Assembly: GCA_002841765.1 (NCBI GenBank)
Contig: PHAV01000004.1
Span: 1-59,074 of the forward strand
Origin: Deltaproteobacteria bacterium HGW-Deltaproteobacteria-4
GTDB lineage: Bacteria > Desulfobacterota > Desulfuromonadia > Desulfuromonadales > UBA2197
Reading direction: 5' to 3'
Length of the DNA stretch: 59,074 nt
Shown here: positions 1 to 11,351 of the stretch, one piece after another
Numbering within the stretch: the stretch's first letter is position 1
How the letters are laid out: the number at the start of each line of letters is the position of its first letter
Position numbers and translations under genes: made by a program
The notes under the pieces: model-generated
What the model was told of the DNA's origin: nothing
Databases searched by the model: none
Seen by the model: the letters and a program-made list of their open reading frames with translations, nothing else

Positions 1-118
1 GGCAGTCGAGCACGTCTTTCGGTATGGCCATCGGTTCCTCCAGTGGTTACGGGTTGTAACCGACGATGACCATTTACACAAAGTTTTTTACACCCTCGTC
101 CTTCCGGCCCTGACCTTT

Positions 119-646
119 GCCTCCATCTGGACCATCGACCCCGACCATTCCAATATCGGATTCAAAGTCCGCCACCTCATGGTCTCCAACGTGAAGGGAA
201 GTTTCAACAAATTTACCGGCACTGTTGAGATCAATGACAAAGATATCAGTAAGTCAAAGGTTGAAGTCATCATCGACACCAACTCCATAAATACCAATGT
301 CGAGAAGCGTGACGAGCACCTGCGCAGTGCCGACTTTTTCGATGTTGCCAAGTATCCGACCATGACCTTCGTCTCCAGAAAAGTGGTTGCCGCCGGTGCT
401 GGTCATCTCAAAGTCACAGGTGACATGACTCTGCACGGTGTAACCAAAGAGGTTGTACTGGATGTGGAAGGCCCGACCCCGGATAGTAAAGATCCCTGGG
501 GTAATATCCGCAAAGGGGCCACAGCAACGACCAAAATCAATCGCAAAGATTTCGGTCTCCTCTGGAATGCGGCTTTGGAGACAGGGGGCGTTGTTGTCGG
601 TGATGACGTCATCATTACCCTTGAAATAGAGCTGATCAAGAAGTAA
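119..646 (+). CDS. YceI family periplasmic protein, 5' end unresolved
   Basis: YceI proteins are lipocalin-like beta-barrels that bind isoprenoid or other lipids, usually in the periplasm. The family start (WTIDPDHSNIGFKVRHLM) begins at 128, before the first in-frame ATG at 179, so that ATG would cut off the first conserved strand. The later pattern (VSNVKGSFNKFTG, GDMTLHGVTKEV, INRKDFGL) is typical YceI. The frame stays open to the left edge without any ATG, GTG or TTG, and LVLPALTFAS just before the mature part resembles the end of a signal peptide. An ATG at 66 lies in another frame. One extra base in the T run at 84-89 would join it to this protein and give a short signal peptide. The coordinate 119 marks where family-like sequence starts, not a start codon. 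Family call is secure; the start is not. Confidence 0.85.
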   Translation, partial: ASIWTIDPDHSNIGFKVRHLMVSNVKGSFNKFTGTVEINDKDISKSKVEVIIDTNSINTNVEKRDEHLRSADFFDVAKYPTMTFVSRKVVAAGAGHLKVTGDMTLHGVTKEVVLDVEGPTPDSKDPWGNIRKGATATTKINRKDFGLLWNAALETGGVVVGDDVIITLEIELIKK

Positions 647-649
647 GCA

Positions 650-698
650 CAGAATGAAGCCGGGTCAGAGCTTATCGTTCCGACCCGGCTTCATTCTG
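650..698 (+). terminator. Strong hairpin after the YceI gene
   Basis: A perfect 17-bp inverted repeat (650-666 with 682-698, 15-nt loop) follows the YceI stop at 646. No T run follows on the + strand. It probably ends or stabilises the YceI transcript. It also covers an upstream ATG (654) of the next reading frame, which argues against that start. Confidence 0.7.
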
Positions 699-731
699 CC
701 GATATCAAACCCGGAAGAATCGAGTGCGATC

Positions 732-1508
732 ATGATGAGCAAATTTCCTGCCCTCTTTGTCTCCCACGGTGCTCCGAGCCTCATCCTCGACGAGAGTCCC
801 GCCCGGGATTTCTTTCGCCAGTTGGGCCATGATCTCGGTCGCCCAAAGGCGATTATCTGCGTCTCCGCCCACTGGACAACTCCGGTTGCCCGGGTGAGCT
901 CCCATCCCCATCCGGGGATGATCTACGACTTTGGCGGCTTTAGCGACGAACTCTATAAACTCACCTATCCGGCCCCCGGCGATCCCCGCCTGGCCCGCCG
1001 TCTCCTCACCCTCTTGTACGATCAGTCGATCGACGGCAAGGAAGATCCGGGCCGCGGCTTCGATCACGGGGCCTGGGTTCCTTTGATGCTGATGTATCCA
1101 GACGCCGATATCCCGGTGGTGCAACTCTCGGTGCAGCCGCATCTGAGCCCCCCACACCACCTGGCAATGGGGAAGGCTCTGCAACCGCTGCGGGAAGAGG
1201 GGGTACTGATCGTGGCGAGCGGCTCGGCGACCCATAATCTGCGCGACTTCTTTAGCCGGCACATCGATGCCGAACCCTTGCCCTATGCCCGCGACTTTAA
1301 CGAATGGCTGAAAGAACAGGTCAGCGCCGGCCGGATAGATGATCTCCTCGAATACAGCGCCCGTGCCCCGCATGCACACAAGAACCATCCGACCCCTGAG
1401 CATTTACTGCCGTTGTTCGTGGCGATGGGAGCAGGGGAGGAAGGCCGGGTACTGCACGACAGTTTCAACTACGGAGCGATCTCCATGGCGGCTTTTGCCT
1501 GGAGCTGA
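732..1508 (+). CDS. DODA-type extradiol ring-opening dioxygenase
   Basis: This is a class III extradiol (LigB-like) dioxygenase of the YgiD / 4,5-DOPA dioxygenase family, about 258 residues, close to the family's usual 260-270. Family members use a single metal to open catechol-type rings; the substrate here cannot be told. Visible conserved blocks are LFVSHGAPSL near the N-terminus, VSAHWTT, GFDHGAWVPL, VASGSATHNL and HAHKNHPTPEHLLPL, which supply the metal-binding and catalytic histidines. The ATG at 732 (or 735) is chosen because family similarity starts there (MSKFPALFVSHG) and the longer frame from 654 would start inside the hairpin at 650-698. The gene stands alone between YceI and purB. 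Family is clear, substrate unknown. Confidence 0.85.
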   Translation: MMSKFPALFVSHGAPSLILDESPARDFFRQLGHDLGRPKAIICVSAHWTTPVARVSSHPHPGMIYDFGGFSDELYKLTYPAPGDPRLARRLLTLLYDQSIDGKEDPGRGFDHGAWVPLMLMYPDADIPVVQLSVQPHLSPPHHLAMGKALQPLREEGVLIVASGSATHNLRDFFSRHIDAEPLPYARDFNEWLKEQVSAGRIDDLLEYSARAPHAHKNHPTPEHLLPLFVAMGAGEEGRVLHDSFNYGAISMAAFAWS

Positions 1509-1538
1509 GAGAATCTCCTAAGAACACTCTGAAGGGGG

Positions 1539-1567
1539 TTGCAGTTCGGACGCTCCTTGTTTATATT
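1539..1567 (+). promoter_or_regulatory. Sigma70-type promoter for purB
   Basis: TTGCAG (1539-1544), a 17-nt spacer and TATATT (1562-1567) lie just upstream of purB, whose ATG is at 1599. The match was found by eye and has not been tested. Confidence 0.6.
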
Positions 1568-1586
1568 TGCCGCCCGAACTTATTGA

Positions 1587-2954
<1,368 letters not shown>

Positions 2955-3033
2955 TCGTTGTGTTTTGCCAGTCTTGTTCTTGAGCTGGATGGCGGAGGAC
3001 ATAACGACGAGGAGCAACGTCTGTATGACGACG

Positions 3034-3076
3034 AACAACAACGGCCCGCCATCACTGGCGGGCCGTTGTTGTTTTT
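3034..3076. terminator. Bidirectional terminator between purB and eno
   Basis: A perfect 18-bp stem (3034-3051 with 3056-3073) with a 4-nt TCAC loop and a short T run sits between the convergent stops of purB (2954) and eno (3097). The A/C-rich outer stem gives U-rich ends in both directions. Confidence 0.85.
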
Positions 3077-3096
3077 GTTGATCTTGAACTACGCGT

Positions 3097-4401
<1,305 letters not shown>

Positions 4402-4604
4402 CTATGGAATATGTCGAAAACACGGTTTTGTTGTCGTGCGCGACCGTCTGTTTATAACAAATCCCGCCGGTAAATAGAAAACTTTTTTTCATTATCTGCA
4501 TTTCCTGCAAGGACAGGAAGTCTAGCGATTCTCCTTGTCAAATTGTTGGCGTAACGGTTATTCTGTCAAGCTAATTGCTCGATATATTCAGGGAGTTTAA
4601 GCTC

Positions 4605-5804
4605 ATGAGTGCAAGAATTTTGATTGTCGATGATGACAGGGTTATCCTTGAATTGGCATCGATTATTTTGCGCAGTGACGGCTATAGTGTGCGCACCGCC
4701 GGAAATGGAATTCTCGCCCTGAACCTCCTTGCCGAGGAGCCTTTTGATCTTGTCCTCCTTGATTTTATGATGCCGGGGAAGGATGGTCTGGAGGTTTTGC
4801 AGGAGATCAAGCGTGATTTCCCTGATATTGCTGTGATCATCTTTACCGGCATGGGGAGTGAAAATATCGCGGTGAACGCCATGAAGGCCGGAGCTGCCGA
4901 TTATATTATCAAGCCTTTTCGCAATCATGATCTCCTGGAACGCACCGCTAATGTGCTGCGCTCAAGGCGTCTGGAGATGCAAAATATTGAACTTCTTGCT
5001 GAACGTGAACGTCATCTGCAGGAGATCCAGCAGTGGAATATGGAGTTGGAAAGACGTGTCGCCGAAAAGAGCCAGGAGCTGGAGGCGGCGCAGGCTGAAA
5101 TCATCCAGGCTGAAAAACTGACGACCCTCGGTCATCTTGCTGCCGGGTTGACGCATGAAATCCGTAACCCGCTCAATTCGATCAACCTTTTCGCCCAGAT
5201 CCTCAAAAGTGATCACGCCGCCTCTCCGCAGAGCGTTGAGTTTCTTGAGCGGATTCAGTCGGAAATTGACCGCATCGACAACCTCCTCATTAAGTTGCTG
5301 GGGGTGAGTCGGAGGACACAGAACCGTGTCGATTCGCTTGTTGAAGTTCATATCGTTGCCGAGGAAGTGCTCAAGAGTTTTCAGCCGCAATTTGCTGCAC
5401 AGCAGATTCAATTGCAGACAGAGGTCAATCCCACTCCGGCTTTTTATGGGGATCAAGAGGCGGTGCGGCAGATCTTTAGCAATCTCATCTCGAATGCCTT
5501 GCATTCGATGTCTGAAGGGGGCGAATTGTCTTTAAGTGTCGTCTCTATCCAGAATTCGATCCAGATCAAGGTCAGTGATAATGGCTGCGGTATCCCCCTT
5601 GAACATCAGGCGCGTGTTTTCGATCCCTTCTTTACGACCCGGACCAAAGGGATCGGATTCGGTCTTTCCAGTGTTCTTCGCATTATCAAAACCTATAAAG
5701 GTAAAATTTCCCTGAACAGTCAGCCCGGCAAAGGGACGACCTTTACTGTCGTGCTGCCGTTGCAAATGCCGGTGCCGGTATCTGTGCAGGAGGATCCAGC
5801 GTGA
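4605..5804 (+). CDS. REC-HisKA-HATPase hybrid sensor kinase
   Basis: This is a cytosolic two-component protein of about 399 residues with the receiver first. The receiver (1-120) has DDD at 9-11, the phospho-acceptor D53 in LVLLDFMMPGKDGL, the Thr in IIFTGMGSE and Lys in YIIKPF. A coiled coil (about 120-170) leads to the H-box GHLAAGLTHEIRNPLNS with H184. The ATPase domain shows an N-box (NLISNALHSM), DNGCGIPLEH and FDPFFTTRTKGIGFGLSS. There is no membrane segment or PAS domain, so input probably arrives by phosphotransfer to D53. The ATG at 4605 is chosen because AGGGAG lies 9 nt upstream and the receiver starts right after it; a longer TTG frame from 4575 is not supported. The end overlaps the next gene by 4 bases. 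Confidence 0.92.
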   Translation: MSARILIVDDDRVILELASIILRSDGYSVRTAGNGILALNLLAEEPFDLVLLDFMMPGKDGLEVLQEIKRDFPDIAVIIFTGMGSENIAVNAMKAGAADYIIKPFRNHDLLERTANVLRSRRLEMQNIELLAERERHLQEIQQWNMELERRVAEKSQELEAAQAEIIQAEKLTTLGHLAAGLTHEIRNPLNSINLFAQILKSDHAASPQSVEFLERIQSEIDRIDNLLIKLLGVSRRTQNRVDSLVEVHIVAEEVLKSFQPQFAAQQIQLQTEVNPTPAFYGDQEAVRQIFSNLISNALHSMSEGGELSLSVVSIQNSIQIKVSDNGCGIPLEHQARVFDPFFTTRTKGIGFGLSSVLRIIKTYKGKISLNSQPGKGTTFTVVLPLQMPVPVSVQEDPA

Positions 5805-7402
5805 CCTTGCGCCTGCGTGAAGTCCCCCTGACCCTTGAAGAGTCCGAGGAACTGATTCCGCTGCGGGTGGCCGAAGAGTTGGCGATTCCGGTCGAGAGCA
5901 TCGGCGCATTGCGTACGGTGCGGCGGGGGATTGATGCCCGTCGCAAATCCCGTATCCTCCTCGTCCATACGGTCGAATTTTCTCTGGAGAATGAAGAGGA
6001 AGTCCTCAAGCGGTGCGCCGGACACCCCCGCCTTGAAAGGGTCTCCGAGCTTTTGCCGGAACAGATGACGAAGATAGCACCGGGGCATCGAGTGCTGGTG
6101 GTCGGTATGGGGCCGGCGGGCCTTTTTGCTGCTTTGGCATTAGCGCTGCGCGGTGCCCGGGTCACGTTGATCGATCGTGGCGGTCCGGTGGAAGAGCGGG
6201 TGCCGGCGGTCGAGCGTTTTTGGCGCGACGGCACCCTTGATCCTGAGAATAATGTCCAGTTCGGTGAGGGCGGGGCCGGCACCTTCTCTGACGGCAAGTT
6301 GACCACCCGCCTTAATCATCCCCTGACCAGTGAAGTCCTCCGCACCCTTGTGGCCTGCGGAGCGCCGGCAGAGATCCTGATTCAGGCCAAGCCGCATATC
6401 GGCACTGACCGTCTGCGGCTGGTCCTTATCCGTTTACGGCAAAAGTTGGTGGCGCTCGGCGTGGAATTACGCTACAAAGAGCGCTTGATTGGCCTGGAGA
6501 TGCAAGCGTCGGCCATTTGTGCCGGTCTCTGCCGCAGCGGCACGCGCCTTCCATGTGACAGTCTGGTTCTGGCTCCCGGTCACAGTGCCCGGGACACTTA
6601 TGAATTTTTGGCGCAAGAGGGGGTGCGGCTGGAAGCGAAAGCCTTTGCCATCGGCCTGCGGGTCGAACATCCCCGCACCCTCATCAATACCATTCAATAC
6701 GGCCTGTCTGACCATCCCCGTCTCCCTGCTGCCGATTATGCTCTGGCCTGGAATGATCCGCAAAGTCAGCGCGGCATCTACTCTTTTTGCATGTGTCCGG
6801 GCGGGGAGGTTATTCTCAGTTCTTCGGCAGTTGGCGAGGTGGTGGTGAACGGTATGAGTCGCTTGCGGCGGGATAGCCCCTATTCCAATAGCGCTCTGGT
6901 CGTCACCGTCCGACCCGAAGATTTTAACGGCAGTGATCCGCTGGCCGGGGTCCGTTTTCAGCGGCATTGGGAAGAAGCTGCTTTCCGTTGCGGTGGCAGT
7001 GATTATTACGCTCCGGCCCAGAATCTCATGAGTTTTCTCGGCGGTAAAGGGGCTCTTGCCCGGGTCAGTACCCGACCAGGTGTGCGTGAGGCGGATCTGA
7101 CGACGATTCTCCCGGCTTTTGTCAGTGCGGGGCTGCGCCAGGCGCTCCCCCATTTTGAGCGGAAGATGCGGGGTTTTATCACCAGCGAGGCAACCCTGAT
7201 CGGCATCGAGTCCCGTACTTCGGCCCCTTTGCGGATTTTACGCGATGCAGCGGGGGAATCCCTCAGCCATCCCGGACTTTATCCGGTCGGAGAGGGGGCC
7301 GGTTATGCCGGCGGAATTATGAGCGCAGCGATCGACGGGCTGCGGATTGCACGCTTTATCGGGGAAAAGCACCTTCATTTAAAAGAGCAGGAGTCTTTGT
7401 GA
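5801..7402 (+). CDS. FAD-dependent oxidoreductase (COG2509-like)
   Basis: This is a 533-residue putative flavoprotein dehydrogenase of the uncharacterised COG2509 type. An N-terminal domain of about 95 residues precedes a Rossmann dinucleotide fold starting at VLVVGMGPAGLFAALALA (about 96-113). The blocks NNVQFGEGGAGTFSDGKLTTR and AGGIMSAAIDGLRIA are typical of this family and of GG-doublet FAD enzymes. The reaction is unknown. It starts with GTG inside the stop of the kinase gene (GTGA overlap) and ends with the same overlap into the YhaM-like gene, so the three are translationally coupled. No signal peptide or membrane segment seen. Confidence 0.85.
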   Translation: MTLRLREVPLTLEESEELIPLRVAEELAIPVESIGALRTVRRGIDARRKSRILLVHTVEFSLENEEEVLKRCAGHPRLERVSELLPEQMTKIAPGHRVLVVGMGPAGLFAALALALRGARVTLIDRGGPVEERVPAVERFWRDGTLDPENNVQFGEGGAGTFSDGKLTTRLNHPLTSEVLRTLVACGAPAEILIQAKPHIGTDRLRLVLIRLRQKLVALGVELRYKERLIGLEMQASAICAGLCRSGTRLPCDSLVLAPGHSARDTYEFLAQEGVRLEAKAFAIGLRVEHPRTLINTIQYGLSDHPRLPAADYALAWNDPQSQRGIYSFCMCPGGEVILSSSAVGEVVVNGMSRLRRDSPYSNSALVVTVRPEDFNGSDPLAGVRFQRHWEEAAFRCGGSDYYAPAQNLMSFLGGKGALARVSTRPGVREADLTTILPAFVSAGLRQALPHFERKMRGFITSEATLIGIESRTSAPLRILRDAAGESLSHPGLYPVGEGAGYAGGIMSAAIDGLRIARFIGEKHLHLKEQESL

Positions 7403-8505
7403 AAAAGGTATTTGTGGAGCAGATTCGCGAGCGCGATGTCATTGAAAGTCCTTTTCTGGTCCGGGATAAGACCCTGGCCATGGCGAAAAACGGCAAGCCC
7501 TACATGACGGTGAAACTCATCGATCGCAGCGGCGAGATTGAAGGACGGATCTGGGATCGGGTAGATGAATTCGATGCCCTCTTCGATCGTGACGATTTTA
7601 TCATCGTGCATGGCAAGGCCAGTACCTACCTCAACAAAAAACAGCTGGTGATCAGCAATCTGCGCAAGATCAGCGAAGAGACGATCGATCTCGCCGATTT
7701 TCTGCCGGTTTCGCCGCGTGACAATGAGGAGATGCGCAGCGAACTGAAAGCGCTGGTCGCCACTTTGTGCGATCCGTGGTTGCGGGCGCTGGCCGAGTCC
7801 TTCTTTTATGATGCCGGGTTGCTGCGCGCTTTTGCCACCGCCCCGGCGGCCAAGAGTATGCATCATGCCTATATCGGCGGTCTCCTCGAGCATTCCTTGG
7901 CGATCGCTGCCCTCGTCGACTTGATGGTGCCGCGTTATCCGGCGCTCAACCGTGATCTGATGATTCTCGGTGCCCTGTTGCACGATATCGGCAAAATCGA
8001 CGAGTTAAGTTATGTGCGCAGTTTTGATTATACCGATGAAGGGAAGTTGATCGGTCATATTGTCATGGGGGTGGAGATGATTGACGAGCGCATCCGCACC
8101 CTTGCCGATTTTCCGCGCGGAACGGCGATGCTGATCAAACACCTGATCCTGTCCCATCACGGCCAATATGATTACGGCTCCCCCAAACGTCCCAAGACCC
8201 TGGAGGCGATCGTCCTCAATTTTCTCGATGACCTCGATTCGAAGATTAACGGGGTCTCGGCGCATATCGATCGCGAGGCCGAGAGCGCTTCCGACTGGAC
8301 CAGCCACCACCGTCTTTACGATCGTTACTTCTACAAAGGGGAGAAGCCCGTCACCGCGCCTGTATCATCTCCTGTCGTGCCGGTGCTGCCAGTCACTCCA
8401 GCGCCTGCTCCGGTGGAAAAGAACCAGCCGCAGAAATCCTTTGGCCTTAACCTCGGGGAGCAACTGCGCAGCGCCAATCTCGATCTTTTTAACAAGGAGT
8501 CTTAA
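7399..8505 (+). CDS. YhaM-like 3'-5' exoribonuclease (OB fold + HD domain)
   Basis: The 368-residue protein has an N-terminal OB-fold (about 15-90, with PYMTVKLIDRSGEIEGRIWD) and a central HD-hydrolase domain: HHAYIGGLLEHSLA, LLHDIGKIDELSY with the metal-binding HD, and ILSHHGQYDYGSPKRP. This is the architecture of B. subtilis YhaM, a 3'-5' exonuclease on RNA and single-stranded DNA. The C-terminal 50 residues are proline-rich and likely disordered. The GTG start overlaps the previous stop. The YhaO/YhaN-like pair, which adjoins yhaM in Bacillus, lies about 8 kb downstream here (16012-19379). Nuclease role is inferred from the family. Confidence 0.85.
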   Translation: MKKVFVEQIRERDVIESPFLVRDKTLAMAKNGKPYMTVKLIDRSGEIEGRIWDRVDEFDALFDRDDFIIVHGKASTYLNKKQLVISNLRKISEETIDLADFLPVSPRDNEEMRSELKALVATLCDPWLRALAESFFYDAGLLRAFATAPAAKSMHHAYIGGLLEHSLAIAALVDLMVPRYPALNRDLMILGALLHDIGKIDELSYVRSFDYTDEGKLIGHIVMGVEMIDERIRTLADFPRGTAMLIKHLILSHHGQYDYGSPKRPKTLEAIVLNFLDDLDSKINGVSAHIDREAESASDWTSHHRLYDRYFYKGEKPVTAPVSSPVVPVLPVTPAPAPVEKNQPQKSFGLNLGEQLRSANLDLFNKES

Positions 8506-8508
8506 GGC

Positions 8509-9141
8509 ATGATTTTAGAAGCACATGTGGTCGGCCCGTTACAGGTGAACAGTTTTATTGTCGGTTGTGAAGTGAGCAAAGCAGCGCTGGTCATCGATCC
8601 CGGGGAAGAAGGGGAGCGCATCCTTGCCCGTCTTGCCGCTCTCGGTCTGCAGCTCAAAATGATCATCAATACGCACGGCCACTTCGATCATATCGGCGCC
8701 AATCGACTTTTGATGGACAGTGCTAGTGGTGTTGAACTCCTGATCCACGGCGCTGATGCGGCTCTTTTCCCGAAAGCTCAAGAACACGGCCGCAAATATG
8801 GCCTCGAGGTGCGGATCTCTCCGTCCCCGACCCGGCTGCTGCAAGGGGGGGAAACGATCACTGTCGGCACTCTGCAAATCCAGGTGATTGCGACTCCCGG
8901 CCATACGCCGGGCGGGATCAGCCTCTTGATCGACGATCACCTCTTCTCCGGCGATACCCTCTTTGCCGATTCCGTCGGCCGCACCGATCTCCCCGGTGGG
9001 GATCACGACACCCTGGTCGCGTCGATCCGCCAAGAGCTCTTTATCCTCCCGGATGAAACAATTGTTCATCCCGGCCATGGTCCGGATACGACCATCGGCC
9101 GTGAAAAAAAATTGAACCCTTATGTCGGTATCGGGGCGTAA
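8509..9141 (+). CDS. Metallo-beta-lactamase-fold hydrolase (glyoxalase II-like)
   Basis: This 210-residue cytosolic protein has the full metal-site set of the fold: NTHGHFDHIGANRLL, ATPGHTPGGISLLI, SGDTLFADSVGRTDLPGG and VHPGHGPDTTIGREKKLNPY. The last two blocks are typical of the short YcbL-type glyoxalase II-like hydrolases, which act on thioesters or small esters. The substrate cannot be read from sequence. It starts three bases after the YhaM-like gene and precedes coaBC by 22 bases, so it belongs to the same transcript. Confidence 0.88.
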   Translation: MILEAHVVGPLQVNSFIVGCEVSKAALVIDPGEEGERILARLAALGLQLKMIINTHGHFDHIGANRLLMDSASGVELLIHGADAALFPKAQEHGRKYGLEVRISPSPTRLLQGGETITVGTLQIQVIATPGHTPGGISLLIDDHLFSGDTLFADSVGRTDLPGGDHDTLVASIRQELFILPDETIVHPGHGPDTTIGREKKLNPYVGIGA

Positions 9142-9163
9142 TGAAATCAAAAGGGAGATGACG

Positions 9164-10360
9164 ATGCTGAAAGACAAAACTATTGTTCTCGGTGTCTGTG
9201 GCGGAATTGCCGTTTATAAATCCGTCGAACTTCTGCGCCTGCTGGTTAAAGCCGGAGCCAAAGTTCATGTGATCATGACCCGGAGTGCCGGTGAATTCGT
9301 TGCCCCTTTGACCTTTCAGACCCTGTCCGGCCATCCCGTCCATACCGAACTCTTTAACCTGCTGCAGGAGATGGAGATCGGTCACATTACTTTGGCGGAC
9401 CGGGCTGATCTCTTTATCGTCGCGCCGGCGACGGCCAATCTTGTCGGCAAACTGGCCGGGGGAATTGCCGACGATCTGTTGACGACGACGCTGATGGCGA
9501 CCAAGGCGCCGGTTCTTCTTGTCCCGGCGATGAACGTCAATATGTACGAGAATCAGATTTATCAGCGCAATGAAGGGATTTTGCGGGGAGCGGGCTACCA
9601 CCTGCTCGAACCGGAGTGCGGCTATCTTGCGTGTGGCTGGGAAGGGAAGGGGAAGATGCCGGCGCCGGCAACAATCGTCGAGCACGCGGCCGCGCTCCTG
9701 GAGCCGAAAGATCTGCTCGGAGAAACGATTCTGGTGACCGCCGGACCGACTCGCGAAGCGATCGATCCGGTGCGTTATATTTCCAATCATTCTTCCGGGA
9801 AGATGGGCTATGCCATTGCCCGGGCGGCCCAGCAGCGCGGCGCCCGGGTGATTCTCGTCAGCGGTCCGGTGGCGATTCCTGTCCCGCTCGGGGTTGAGGT
9901 AGTGAATGTCGTGACCGCCGAGGAGATGCGGCAGGCAGTCCTGGCGCATCTGGAGGCGGCGACAGTCGTGATCAAGGCGGCAGCGGTCGCTGATTATCGA
10001 CCGGCCCAGGTCAGTGCCACAAAGATCAAGAAAGGCAGCGATGATTTGATGACGCTCCCCCTGATCAAAAACGCCGATATCCTGGCGGAGGTCGGCGCGA
10101 ATAAAGGCGGGAGGCTGGTGGTCGGTTTTGCTGCTGAGACGACTGATTTGCTGGAGAATGCCCGGAAGAAACTCCTCAGTAAAAATCTTGATCTGATTGT
10201 CGCCAACGATATCACTGAAGCCGGGGCCGGTTTTGATGTCGAGACCAACCGGGTACGCTTTCTCCTTGCGGATGGTGAGGTAGAGAATCTCCCCCTGCTC
10301 GACAAGAGTGAAGTAGCCTGGAGGCTGCTGGACCGCATCGCCCGCCTGCGCGGCCATTAA
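9164..10360 (+). CDS. coaBC: Bifunctional phosphopantothenoylcysteine decarboxylase/synthetase
   Basis: CoaBC joins cysteine to 4'-phosphopantothenate and decarboxylates the product, two steps of coenzyme A synthesis. About 399 residues. The flavin decarboxylase half (1-180) shows VCGGIAVYKS, the catalytic His region EIGHITLADRADLFIVAPAT, PAMNVNMYENQ and the substrate-clamp Cys in CGYLACGWEGKGKMP. The synthetase half has VTAGPTREAIDPVRYISN, SSGKMGYAIA, the lysine-rich KIKKG and GFAAETTDL. The ATG at 9164 is preferred: the AAGGGAG site lies 8 nt upstream, while ATG 9158 would be too close. coaD, the next-but-one CoA step, lies in this window at 33537. Its TAA overlaps the stop of the convergent phospholipase-like gene. 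Confidence 0.96.
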   Translation: MLKDKTIVLGVCGGIAVYKSVELLRLLVKAGAKVHVIMTRSAGEFVAPLTFQTLSGHPVHTELFNLLQEMEIGHITLADRADLFIVAPATANLVGKLAGGIADDLLTTTLMATKAPVLLVPAMNVNMYENQIYQRNEGILRGAGYHLLEPECGYLACGWEGKGKMPAPATIVEHAAALLEPKDLLGETILVTAGPTREAIDPVRYISNHSSGKMGYAIARAAQQRGARVILVSGPVAIPVPLGVEVVNVVTAEEMRQAVLAHLEAATVVIKAAAVADYRPAQVSATKIKKGSDDLMTLPLIKNADILAEVGANKGGRLVVGFAAETTDLLENARKKLLSKNLDLIVANDITEAGAGFDVETNRVRFLLADGEVENLPLLDKSEVAWRLLDRIARLRGH

Positions 10361-11265
10361 TGATCAGAGAGCAACTCGAGAAGTCTTTCCGGTTGAGTTA
10401 TCCCGGCGCGGAAAAGGCTTTTGACTTCCGCCATCTGTTTCTCTATGGCGCTTTCCGATAATTTCCCTTCTAGCCAGAGGTGGTTAAGGTTGCGGCGTAA
10501 AGCGCTGGCAGCCCGCAGGGCCCGTTCTCCGGTGGGGTCGGCCTTCAGATAGGGGCTGGCATCCCCTTCGGCAAGAAAACTGTGGGCGGCCTGATAAGCG
10601 GTTTCGAGGTAATCGGCGAGATCATCGCCCTCGAGAATCCAGCGGGAACGATTGTCGACCAGTTGCAGCCCCTTTTGCCAACGTTCAATCTGGCTGAGGA
10701 GGATAATCGAATTAAAGATCCGTTTGTTGGTGCCAAAGGAGAAGAGGGTGCGGGCGAGAACCGCGCGCAGCATCCGGTCGTTGTCGCGATTATCGCCGAC
10801 GGCAACTTCTCGCGCCAGTGTCCAGATTTGCGGCGGCAGGCGTGCTTCGATGCGCATCTCCCAGTACGCATGATTGTGCAGGGTGGTGTTAAAGGTGCGC
10901 ACGGTCTTGTAAGGGATAAAGTAGGAGTGGGCGACGCAGTCGGCGGCAAGATGAACGAGATAGCCCCAGGCACAGGCTTTTTCGCGGTCACTTTTGGCGC
11001 TGGCCAGGACTTTCTTCCCCATATTCCAGGAATGACAGTTTCGCAGGTAATGGGTAAATTTTTTACCGACGGTAATGTCGGCGCTTAAGCAACCGTAAAG
11101 AAAATCGTTGGGATGTGCCGTCAAAAGGGCCCGCAAAGCCGGATTGAAATCATCGGCATGGGCAAGGAGGCGGGAGCCGATCTCCAGATGGACGCCCATT
11201 CCCCAGGCCAAAGCTTCCCCAGGGAGAAGAACAAACAGGGATAAAAGAATAACGGTTAAAATCAT
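10357..11265 (-). CDS. Secreted zinc-dependent phospholipase C-like protein
   Basis: A 302-residue protein with a signal peptide (MILTVILLSLFVLLPGEALA) whose predicted mature form begins WGMGVHLEIG. An N-terminal Trp as zinc ligand is the hallmark of the zinc-dependent PLC/S1-P1 nuclease fold. Further ligand blocks are GCLSADI, HSWNMG, YLVHLAADCVAHSYF and HNHAYWEMRIE. It is probably exported to the periplasm; substrate (phospholipid or nucleic acid) is unknown. The gene is divergent from the uracil-DNA glycosylase-like gene and convergent with coaBC, where the two TAA stops overlap on opposite strands (10357-10360). Confidence 0.8.
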   Translation of the reverse strand: MILTVILLSLFVLLPGEALAWGMGVHLEIGSRLLAHADDFNPALRALLTAHPNDFLYGCLSADITVGKKFTHYLRNCHSWNMGKKVLASAKSDREKACAWGYLVHLAADCVAHSYFIPYKTVRTFNTTLHNHAYWEMRIEARLPPQIWTLAREVAVGDNRDNDRMLRAVLARTLFSFGTNKRIFNSIILLSQIERWQKGLQLVDNRSRWILEGDDLADYLETAYQAAHSFLAEGDASPYLKADPTGERALRAASALRRNLNHLWLEGKLSESAIEKQMAEVKSLFRAGITQPERLLELLSDH

Positions 11266-11351
11266 GATGGTGGTAGGCTCCGCTGCGTGCTATGAATTCT
11301 GCGTTCAATAACTTATCAATTTAATCCTTAATTCTCATGGTGTAAAGAGCG

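Noticed and set aside
654-731. A 26-residue N-terminal extension of the dioxygenase.
   Set aside because: It would begin inside the 17-bp hairpin after the YceI gene, and family similarity starts only at 732.
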